In this document: piece after piece, positions 1 to 5,306 of the stretch
How positions within the stretch are numbered: the stretch's first letter is position 1
Layout: every line of letters begins with the position of its first letter
Origin: Desulfitobacterium sp.
GTDB lineage: Bacteria; Bacillota; Desulfitobacteriia; Desulfitobacteriales; Desulfitobacteriaceae
Direction: 5' to 3'
Assembly (NCBI GenBank): GCA_012799495.1
Contig: JAAZLD010000377.1
Span: 1-6,853, forward strand
Length of the DNA: 6,853 nucleotides
Translations under genes and position numbers: made by a program
The notes under the pieces: generated by a model
What the model was told of the DNA's origin: nothing
What the model saw: only the letters and a program-made list of their open reading frames with translations
The model's database searches: none

Positions 1-459
1 AAAGATTTAGGTATGATGGCTATGAGCTATGGCTATGTTTATGTAGCTCAGATCGCTCTAGGTGCTAATATGGCTCAGACTATTAGAGCTATTAGAGAAG
101 CTGAAGCCTATGATGGTCCTTCCTTGATTATTGCTTACTCACCTTGTATTAACCATGGTTTGAAAGCTGGTATGACGAAGAGTGTGGAAGAAGCTAAGAG
201 AGCTGTAGAAGCTGGCTACTGGCATCTCTATCGCTACAACCCTGAATTAGAAGAAGAAGGTAAGAATCCCTTTAGCCTGGACTCTAAAGAGCCTACTGCT
301 TCCTTCCGTGACTTTATCATGGGTGAAGTACGTTATAGCTCCTTGCTTAATACTTTCCCCGAAACAGCGGAGGAACTCTTCGAAGGTGCTGAAAAATATG
401 CTAAGGTTCGCTATAACAACTATAAACGTTTAGCGGATCAAAAGTATGGAGATGAATAA
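1..459 (+). CDS. nifJ: Pyruvate:ferredoxin (flavodoxin) oxidoreductase, C-terminal part (5' end outside window)
   Basis: This is the last 152 codons of PFOR, the cytoplasmic enzyme that converts pyruvate and CoA to acetyl-CoA and CO2 and reduces ferredoxin. The frame is open from base 1, so the gene is partial at its 5' end. The fragment is the end of the thiamine-pyrophosphate domain. The motif YSPCINHGL (codon 49, TGT at 145-147) contains the Cys that, in the Desulfovibrio africanus enzyme as I recall it, is the fourth ligand of the proximal 4Fe-4S cluster. The conserved tail follows (GYWHLYRYNP, NPFSLDSKEP, FIMGEVRYSSL). About 103 residues follow the Cys, so the protein seems to lack the extra C-terminal domain of the D. 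africanus enzyme. Most alanine codons are GCT, which fits strong expression of a central metabolic gene. A hairpin terminator follows. Other 2-oxoacid oxidoreductases are less likely, because this tail is PFOR-specific. Confidence 0.95.
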   Translation, partial: KDLGMMAMSYGYVYVAQIALGANMAQTIRAIREAEAYDGPSLIIAYSPCINHGLKAGMTKSVEEAKRAVEAGYWHLYRYNPELEEEGKNPFSLDSKEPTASFRDFIMGEVRYSSLLNTFPETAEELFEGAEKYAKVRYNNYKRLADQKYGDE

Positions 460-534
460 TTTATTATTTAAATAAGTCTCCTAAATAGTGCCAATGTGTA
501 AAGAGTAATAAAGTTTAAGATATAGTAGATTCAA

Positions 535-582
535 AAGGCGGTTTCCTAATAAATTCATTATTAGGAACCGCCTTATCTTTTT
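535..582 (+). terminator. Intrinsic terminator after the PFOR gene
   Basis: Left arm 535-552 pairs with right arm 558-574 around the five-base loop ATTCA (553-557), with one unpaired T in the left arm. The GC-rich base of the stem (AAGGCGG / CCGCCTT) is followed by TATCTTTTT. It starts about 75 bases after the PFOR stop codon. The opposite strand would have only a short run of four T after the stem, so it may be weakly bidirectional, although no gene on the minus strand needs it. Confidence 0.9.
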
Positions 583-707
583 GATATGCGAGCATTTTAT
601 AGTATATTTTCCAATTATTTAACACAATATCATAATGGAACGGCTAAGCATCAATTATTGCTGACGTATCAATCGCTATTGTATTTAGCAAAGGAGAACC
701 TGTGTAT

Positions 708-736
708 TTGAATAGTATTGATAAAATTATTATAAA
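708..736 (+). promoter_or_regulatory. Sigma-A-type promoter for the COQ7-like gene
   Basis: TTGAAT (708-713, four of six to TTGACA) and TATAAA (731-736, five of six to TATAAT) are separated by 17 bases, the optimal distance. Transcription would start near 743, giving a leader of about 28 bases that holds the ribosome binding site AGGAAGGA just before the ATG at 771. A housekeeping promoter implies expression in vegetative cells, not only in spores. AT-rich DNA produces such matches by chance, so this is a prediction. Confidence 0.6.
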
Positions 737-770
737 GGTATTGATTAAGCTTTAGGAAGGAAAGAAGTTA

Positions 771-1247
771 ATGGATAAGAATGATATAATTGCCAGGCTT
801 AATTGGTTTTATAGCTTAGAAATTAATCAGGTAGAGATCTATAAATCTCAAAGTGAACGTTTCCAGGGGGAATATGCTGGGCATGTTTTTAAACGGGTAG
901 CTCTAATCGAGGAAGGTCATGTAGATAATATTGCCGAGAAAATACGTATACTAGGAGGAACTCCTTCAGCATTAGGTGAAGTTGTCTCTCCTCTTATCGG
1001 TATGTCTATAGGAACCTTAACTTCACTGACAGGTTTGGAAAAAACCTTGTTTATTAATATGCAAATTGAAAGAAAAGCTATGGAACATTATAAAAACCTC
1101 ATTAAAGAAGTAATAAAAAGTGGAGAAGATCCTGAAGGTCAACTGTGTAAAATTTTACACTATAATCTTGTAGATGAACATTTACATACTGCCCTTTTTG
1201 ATACTATGCGAGATAGTTTATTAGAGGTAAAAATAGAAGAAATTTAG
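771..1247 (+). CDS. COQ7-like ferritin-like di-iron protein, function unknown
   Basis: A 158-residue protein with no signal peptide, predicted as a four-helix ferritin-like bundle. A carboxylate/His set for two irons is visible: E17, E47-x-x-H50, E100 and E136-x-x-H139. The spacing (30, 3, 50, 36, 3) is almost identical to that recalled for human COQ7 (E60, E90, H93, E142, E178, H181), the demethoxyubiquinone hydroxylase. The segment from about 73 to 107 (SPLIG..IGTLTSLTGLEK...ERKAMEHY) resembles the COQ7 stretch that carries its hydrophobic membrane-facing helix. True ubiquinone synthesis is unlikely in this apparently anaerobic Bacillota, so the substrate is unknown. Oxygen or peroxide scavenging, iron handling or another hydroxylation are all possible. 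It is probably a single-gene transcript: own promoter upstream, terminator directly after the stop. ATG 771 is well placed behind AGGAAGGA (754-761). Confidence 0.8.
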   Translation: MDKNDIIARLNWFYSLEINQVEIYKSQSERFQGEYAGHVFKRVALIEEGHVDNIAEKIRILGGTPSALGEVVSPLIGMSIGTLTSLTGLEKTLFINMQIERKAMEHYKNLIKEVIKSGEDPEGQLCKILHYNLVDEHLHTALFDTMRDSLLEVKIEEI

Positions 1248-1270
1248 GAGGGGAAAAATCCCCTCTTTTT
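1248..1270 (+). terminator. Intrinsic terminator of the COQ7-like gene
   Basis: GAGGGGA (1248-1254) pairs perfectly with TCCCCTC (1259-1265) around an AAAA loop, followed by five T (1266-1270). The stem begins on the base after the TAG stop codon (1245-1247), so the terminating ribosome would cover the left arm. This separates the gene from the germination operon 54 bases further on. Confidence 0.92.
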
Positions 1271-1308
1271 CATGAGGATGAATAAGGAAAAATCTTTCCG
1301 CGGACAAT

Positions 1309-1324
1309 AAGGAAGTAAGGGGGG
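1309..1324 (+). promoter_or_regulatory. Ribosome binding region of gerAA with two possible registers
   Basis: AAGGAA (1309-1314) stands 10 bases before ATG 1325, while AAGGGGGG (1317-1324) touches that ATG and stands 6 bases before an in-frame TTG at 1331. The start is therefore either ATG 1325 or TTG 1331, a difference of two residues. Confidence 0.55.
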
Positions 1325-2902
1325 ATGGGATTGAAAAACCCTTGGCTCAAAATGTTCAAAGAGTTAACAATCAGATCACATGTCAAAAAGGTTCGTAAGA
1401 GTCCTGAACTACCAATTGACCAAGAGTGGGATAAACCAATATCTTTTTTCGAAATAAAAAAGGAATTAGAAAAAAGTACAGATATTGTTTTCCGGAGGTT
1501 TAAAGTCCGGGGGAAGGAAGATGTCCCTTGTGCTTTAGGGGTAGTTGATGGCTTGATCGATAAGCACCTTTTAGATGCTTTTGTCCTTCGTATTTTGATG
1601 GTGGAGGGTGTTGCCGATCCTATTTTTAGAGAAATTAACCGTAAGAACATCGTTGATATGCTTTTGGATGTTTTTACACCTGCTAATGAAATAAAAAAGA
1701 TCAATACTATGGGTGAAGCTGTTGATGCAATCCTTTCCGGGGATGCGGTACTTTTTGTAGAAGAAGGGAAAGAAGCCCTGGTAATTAGTGCCCGGGGGTG
1801 GGAGACCAGGGGGATCGCCACTCCCGAAAATGAAGCCGCCATTAGAGGCCCCAAAGAAGCATTTAATGAGAGTTTGCGGACTAATACTTCTTTATTGCGG
1901 AGAAAAATCAAACATCCCAGTTTACGTATAATTGCCATGAAAATCGGCGAACTGACCAGGACTGATCTGGTTATCGTTTATGTGGAAAAGCTCGCGAGCC
2001 AAGATGTGGTTAAAGAGGTACAAGACCGTTTAGAGCGGGTGAAAATCGGTGGATTAGTGGCTGGTGATGTTCTTGAAGAGTTTATTGAAGATTTTCCTTA
2101 CTCTCCTTTTCCTCAGGTAAATGTTACTGAAAGACCAGATATTGTAGCCTCGGATCTTCTGGAAGGCAGAGTGGTAGTTCTAGTGGATGGTACCCCTACT
2201 GCCTTAGTGGTACCAGCAACCTTAAATAAGTTCATGCAAGTCAATGAAGATTATTATGAAAGGGCTATGATTGTTATTCTTGTCCGGTTTATTCGTTATT
2301 TAGGGGCAGTTATTGCTGTATTGGCTCCTAGTCTTTATATTGCCATAACAAACTTTCATCAGGAATTGCTTCCAACTAATTTAGCTTTAAGTATTGCTGC
2401 CAGCAGGGAGGCCACTCCCTTTCCTGCTTTAATAGAGGCCTTTTTAATGTTAACTGTGCTGGAAATTCTCCAAGAAGCGGGATTACGTTTGCCTAAACCT
2501 ATTGGTCAAACTATCGGTATAGTAGGTGCTTTGGTTATAGGGGATGCTGCTGTTAAAGCCAGCTTGGTTAGTCCTATCCAAGTCATTGTTATTGGGATTA
2601 CGGCAGTATCTAGTTATGCTATACCGTCATATGATTTAGCTATTGCTATTCGTCTTCTGCGCCTTCCTTTAATGATTATGGCGGGGACCATGGGTTTCTT
2701 TGGTTTAGGAATAGGGATGTATTTTGTACTTATTCACTTATTAAAATTGCGTTCCTTTGGGACACCTTATTTAAGTCCAATTGCCCCATTTAAAGTACGA
2801 GCATTTTTACAAGATACTTTTGTGCGAGCCCCTTGGTGGGCTTTGAAAAAAAGACCCCAGCTTATTGATATAGAAGACCCAAATTCAAAGGGGAGAAAAT
2901 AG
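1325..2902 (+). CDS. gerAA: Spore germination protein GerAA (germinant receptor A subunit)
   Basis: The A subunit of a GerA-type nutrient receptor in the spore inner membrane; together with B and C subunits it senses germinants and triggers ion release. The 525 residues are slightly longer than usual because of a basic N-terminal tail. Residues about 40-250 form the soluble N-terminal domain with the family signature ATPENEAAIRGPKEAFNESL (165-184), then N187 and LLRRKI. FPQVNVTERPD (about 258-268) and EGRVVVLVDGTPTALVVP lead into the membrane domain, with hydrophobic helices from about 310 to 475, ending in a basic cytoplasmic tail. ATG 1325 is used here, but TTG 1331 is equally placed for the ribosome. 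It is the first gene of gerAA-AB-AC; its stop abuts the gerAB start. Such operons are normally read in the forespore by sigma-G, but I could not see a convincing sigma-G site in the 54 bases upstream. The germinant cannot be read from the sequence. Confidence 0.95.
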   Translation: MGLKNPWLKMFKELTIRSHVKKVRKSPELPIDQEWDKPISFFEIKKELEKSTDIVFRRFKVRGKEDVPCALGVVDGLIDKHLLDAFVLRILMVEGVADPIFREINRKNIVDMLLDVFTPANEIKKINTMGEAVDAILSGDAVLFVEEGKEALVISARGWETRGIATPENEAAIRGPKEAFNESLRTNTSLLRRKIKHPSLRIIAMKIGELTRTDLVIVYVEKLASQDVVKEVQDRLERVKIGGLVAGDVLEEFIEDFPYSPFPQVNVTERPDIVASDLLEGRVVVLVDGTPTALVVPATLNKFMQVNEDYYERAMIVILVRFIRYLGAVIAVLAPSLYIAITNFHQELLPTNLALSIAASREATPFPALIEAFLMLTVLEILQEAGLRLPKPIGQTIGIVGALVIGDAAVKASLVSPIQVIVIGITAVSSYAIPSYDLAIAIRLLRLPLMIMAGTMGFFGLGIGMYFVLIHLLKLRSFGTPYLSPIAPFKVRAFLQDTFVRAPWWALKKRPQLIDIEDPNSKGRK

Positions 2903-3997
2903 ATGGAACGTATTTCTACCCACCAATTTATTAAGCTAGCTGCTGCTCTGGTACTTGGCCAAAGCTTTTTGTCTGCAGGATCTTTATCTACTATGATCGC
3001 AGGGAGAGATGGTTGGATAGCTACTTTTTTGGGCTTTTTAGCAGGTATTCCCTTTATTTTGCTTGCCTTATCGATCTCCTTTAGATACCCTGGAAAAAAT
3101 TTTTTACAAATAACTGAACAGGTCCTTGGAAAATGGCTTGGGAAAATAATTGGAGTTATCTATATTTTATTAACTATCCGTTTTGGTACCTTGATTGTCA
3201 GTCAAGGGGTAGATATGTATACAAGGACAGTTTTACCAATTATGTCTCATTACGTAATTGTTCTTGGGATATTGCTAATAATTATTTACCTTTTTTATAG
3301 TGGGATTGAAGTACTGGGACGTTTTTCCGAAGTTATATATCCTATAATATTTTTGTCTTTGATCTTTATTGCCATATTTATTTTTCCCCATTTCGAACAC
3401 GGGGAATTGTTCCCTATTTTAGCTGATGGTTTAGTCCCTATTATTAAAGTAAGTGTACAAGTTTTGACCTGGCCTTTGGGATATATACTTTTTTTAGCTG
3501 GGCTTTTACCCTTTATTCCCCGTGAAAAAAAAGAACAGAAAAAGATGTATAAAGGAGTTATAAGAGCTGTTATTATAGTTAGCATTTTAAGTACTTTATT
3601 AGTAGTAGTACAGATATCTACCTTTGGGCCTTTTGAAGCAGCTCGTTTAACTTATGGGCTCTTGGTCTTAAGTAATATGGTAGAAGTACTTAATGCTATT
3701 TCTGGAGTGGAGGTAATTTTTACTTTAATTTGGATGGGGTCCATAGTTTTAAAATCCACTGCTTTGATTTTTGCAGGGTATTGGGGAATTCAAACTATAT
3801 TTGGTATTAAGGGTAAAATAGCTTCTATTTTTTTATGTTTGCTATATATTTTAATTCCTATTTGGTTATTTCGAGGTTCTGCATTAGTAGTGTCAATTTG
3901 GGAAATGAATCAATTTATAATTACACCATTCGTAATAGTCTGGCTCTTAATACTTTGGGGGGGAGACAAATGGAAAAGAAGAAAAAAAGCAGCTTGA
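2903..3997 (+). CDS. gerAB: Spore germination protein GerAB (germinant receptor B subunit, APC-type transporter fold)
   Basis: The membrane B subunit, of the GerAB/spore-permease family related to amino acid/polyamine/organocation transporters, and in studied receptors the subunit thought to bind the germinant. The 364 residues are the usual length. About ten hydrophobic segments can be seen, roughly at 8-30, 38-58, 78-102, 116-136, 142-160, 182-206, 219-240, 268-293, 303-320 and 328-355, followed by a short basic tail ending KRRKKAA. The N-terminus ISTHQFIKLAAALVLGQSFL is typical of the family. ATG 2903 directly follows the TAG of gerAA, with AGGGGAG (2889-2895) seven bases ahead inside gerAA, implying coupled translation. 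Its last 28 bases overlap the start of gerAC. A run of seven G (3957-3963) near the 3' end serves as the gerAC ribosome binding site and forms a slippery heptamer in this frame. Confidence 0.95.
   Translation: MERISTHQFIKLAAALVLGQSFLSAGSLSTMIAGRDGWIATFLGFLAGIPFILLALSISFRYPGKNFLQITEQVLGKWLGKIIGVIYILLTIRFGTLIVSQGVDMYTRTVLPIMSHYVIVLGILLIIIYLFYSGIEVLGRFSEVIYPIIFLSLIFIAIFIFPHFEHGELFPILADGLVPIIKVSVQVLTWPLGYILFLAGLLPFIPREKKEQKKMYKGVIRAVIIVSILSTLLVVVQISTFGPFEAARLTYGLLVLSNMVEVLNAISGVEVIFTLIWMGSIVLKSTALIFAGYWGIQTIFGIKGKIASIFLCLLYILIPIWLFRGSALVVSIWEMNQFIITPFVIVWLLILWGGDKWKRRKKAA
3957..3966 (+). promoter_or_regulatory. Ribosome binding site that fixes the gerAC start
   Basis: Seven G followed by AGA, inside the gerAB coding region, ends three bases before ATG 3970. 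It supports 3970 as the gerAC start over the in-frame ATG at 3835, which would add 45 non-conserved residues ahead of the signal peptide and lie deep in gerAB. Confidence 0.75.
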
Positions 3998-5184
3998 AGC
4001 TGTCTTTATGGTTGATTATTCTTTTGTTAATCCCCGTTTTTTTGGGAGGGTGTGGAGGAAAAAAAGAAGTAGAAGAATTGGCTTTTATTATAGGAATAGG
4101 CGTTGACGTAGGGAGTGAGGAAGGAAGTTATTTAGTGACAATGCAGATGGCTAAACCTCCTGTTGGATCAGAGTCAGGGGGTGGCGAAGTGGAAAATTTC
4201 ACTGTTAGTGTAGAGGTAGAAAGGTTGTCATTATTGACGGAAAAAGTTATCGAAGCTTTTAATAAAACACCCTTTACTGGAACAGTAAGGGTAATTATTC
4301 TGGGGGAAGAATTAGCTCAGCAGGGAATTAATGAGGTTTTGGATTATTTTCAAAGATTTTATCAATATCGTCGAACTATATTTATGTTGCTAGCTAAAGG
4401 AAATGCTAAAGACATAATGGAAAACAAACTTCGTTCTAGTGAATTACCTTCACTTAGTATGATAGATATTTTAGAAGGACAAATGGAATTCAATACTATA
4501 CCAGTGACTCGTTTGGGACATTATCTAACTATTTTAGGGAGAGTAAGTCAATGTCCCTTAATTCCTATTGTGGAAGTTATAAAACCCGGGCAAAAGGAAA
4601 TTGAGTATTCAGCTGAGAAAGGCTATGAGCAATTGATTGGGGATTCAGGAATTTTCCATGAGGGAAAATTAGTAGATACTCTAAATGATATAGAAACTAA
4701 GGGTTATTTATGGCTAAATGATGAGGTATCGGGTCGCTATATTTTAATAGAATCTGATAAATTTAGAGTGGTAGCTAGGGTAACAAGTTCCAAAACAAAG
4801 TATAAAGTTAAAGAAATGGAAGAAGGAATGGGGATTACCTTCCGAATCAAGACCCAGGCTTTTCTGAGTGAAGTGGTGGAAAAAGGGGAAGGTAAAGGTA
4901 TTAAAGGTATTAAGGAATGGGAAGATTTTGTCAAAGAAGTAGAAATATTATTAAGAGAAGCTATTCAAAAGGAATGTGAAGAAGCGGTAGAAAAAAGTAA
5001 AGATATAGAAATGGATTTTATAGGGATTGGTCGGAAAATCGAAATGAAGAATCCGAAATATTGGAAAGAAATAAAGGATACTTGGCCGGAGGAGTTGGTA
5101 GATTTTCCTGTAGAATATGATATTCATATTGATATTAACCAAACTGGATTGAGTCGTAGCGGGCCTGGAAGTTTTAATAAATAG
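3970..5184 (+). CDS. gerAC: Spore germination lipoprotein GerAC (germinant receptor C subunit)
   Basis: The lipoprotein C subunit of the receptor, anchored on the outer face of the spore inner membrane. From ATG 3970 the protein has 404 residues. It starts with a lipoprotein signal peptide: KKKK, a hydrophobic core LWLIILLLIPVF and a lipobox LGGC with Cys28 as the lipidation site. The family core follows: ELAFIIGIGVDVG, then VTMQMAKP. The C-terminal domain ends with the usual GIGRKIEMKNPKYWKEIKDTW block. The tryptophan that usually follows the lipid Cys (CWD/CWN) is absent here; the sequence reads CGGKKEVEEL. The frame stays open upstream to 3835, but the signal peptide and the G-rich ribosome binding site favour 3970, giving a 28-base overlap with gerAB. 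It is the last gene of the operon; a weak hairpin terminator lies 24 bases after the stop. Confidence 0.94.
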   Translation: MEKKKKSSLKLSLWLIILLLIPVFLGGCGGKKEVEELAFIIGIGVDVGSEEGSYLVTMQMAKPPVGSESGGGEVENFTVSVEVERLSLLTEKVIEAFNKTPFTGTVRVIILGEELAQQGINEVLDYFQRFYQYRRTIFMLLAKGNAKDIMENKLRSSELPSLSMIDILEGQMEFNTIPVTRLGHYLTILGRVSQCPLIPIVEVIKPGQKEIEYSAEKGYEQLIGDSGIFHEGKLVDTLNDIETKGYLWLNDEVSGRYILIESDKFRVVARVTSSKTKYKVKEMEEGMGITFRIKTQAFLSEVVEKGEGKGIKGIKEWEDFVKEVEILLREAIQKECEEAVEKSKDIEMDFIGIGRKIEMKNPKYWKEIKDTWPEELVDFPVEYDIHIDINQTGLSRSGPGSFNK

Positions 5185-5208
5185 TTTCGACAAATAGTTA
5201 TACCAAGT

Positions 5209-5233
5209 AAACCCCTTGGGGCTCTAGGTTTTT
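5209..5233 (+). terminator. Possible weak terminator after gerAC
   Basis: AAACC (5209-5213) can pair with GGTTT (5227-5231), with a second inner pairing CCC/GGG (5212-5214 with 5219-5221) as an alternative, followed by a run of five T (5229-5233). The stem is short and partly formed by the T-run, and it competes with another hairpin, CCAAG 5203-5207 with CTTGG 5215-5219. The position between two transcription units is right; the strength is doubtful. Confidence 0.4.
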
Positions 5234-5240
5234 ATCAGCG

Positions 5241-5268
5241 TGATTCTATGAAAGTATTATGATATAAT
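5241..5268 (+). promoter_or_regulatory. Extended -10 promoter for the decarboxylase gene
   Basis: A perfect TGNTATAAT (TG at 5260-5261, TATAAT at 5263-5268) has only a poor -35 element (TGATTC, 5241-5246, 16-base spacer), as is common when an extended -10 is present. Transcription would start near 5275, leaving about 32 bases of leader with the GGAGGAA ribosome binding site. Confidence 0.7.
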
Positions 5269-5293
5269 TATTAGTATTACCTCTATTAAATTT

Positions 5294-5300
5294 GGAGGAA
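5294..5300 (+). promoter_or_regulatory. Ribosome binding site that fixes the decarboxylase start
   Basis: GGAGGAA lies six bases before ATG 5307. An in-frame TTG at 5292 would place the start codon ahead of this site, so it is rejected as the start. Confidence 0.85.
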
Positions 5301-5306
5301 CCATAT

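Larger units (their letters stand above)
460..770. other. 311-base intergenic region between PFOR and the di-iron protein gene
   Basis: No convincing gene lies here. Bases 460-534 show nothing beyond AT-rich sequence. Then come the PFOR terminator (535-582), a possible weak promoter (TTGATA 581-586, 16-base spacer, TATATT 603-608), two small inverted repeats of the form CAAT-n-ATTG (652-660 and 670-681), a 17-codon GTG mini-ORF with its own Shine-Dalgarno-like sequence (702-755), and the better promoter at 708-736. I see no recognisable riboswitch or RNA gene. Confidence 0.7.

Noticed and set aside
771..1247. Naming the di-iron protein as a true ubiquinone-synthesis COQ7
   Set aside because: The ligand pattern fits the family, but nothing in the window or the inferred anaerobic lifestyle supports ubiquinone synthesis, so only a family-level call is made.
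1280..1310. Possible sigma-G promoter ahead of gerAA (GAATA at 1280-1284 with CAATAA at 1305-1310)
   Set aside because: The -35-like part fits, but the -10 does not match CATNNTA and the spacing is too long. Sigma-G control of the operon is expected from the family but not shown by this sequence.
1270..1938. 222-residue open frame on the minus strand
   Set aside because: It lies wholly opposite gerAA, has a low-complexity Ser/Leu/Ile-rich translation without any recognisable motif, and no ribosome binding site; gerAA has full family conservation.
3295..3585. 96-residue minus-strand open frame opposite gerAB, and similar small ones opposite gerAC
   Set aside because: These are shadows of the conserved + strand genes with no motif, start signal or independent support.
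3835..3969. Upstream in-frame ATG that would extend gerAC by 45 residues
   Set aside because: It starts deep inside gerAB, has no ribosome binding site, and would bury the lipoprotein signal peptide that begins at ATG 3970.
4892..4915. Short tandem repeat of GGTATTAA units inside gerAC
   Set aside because: Two copies only, encoding GKGIKGIK within a charged surface stretch; too short to mean more than chance.
5292..5306. TTG start five codons upstream for the decarboxylase
   Set aside because: The GGAGGAA site at 5294-5300 would lie inside the coding sequence; ATG 5307 has ideal spacing.
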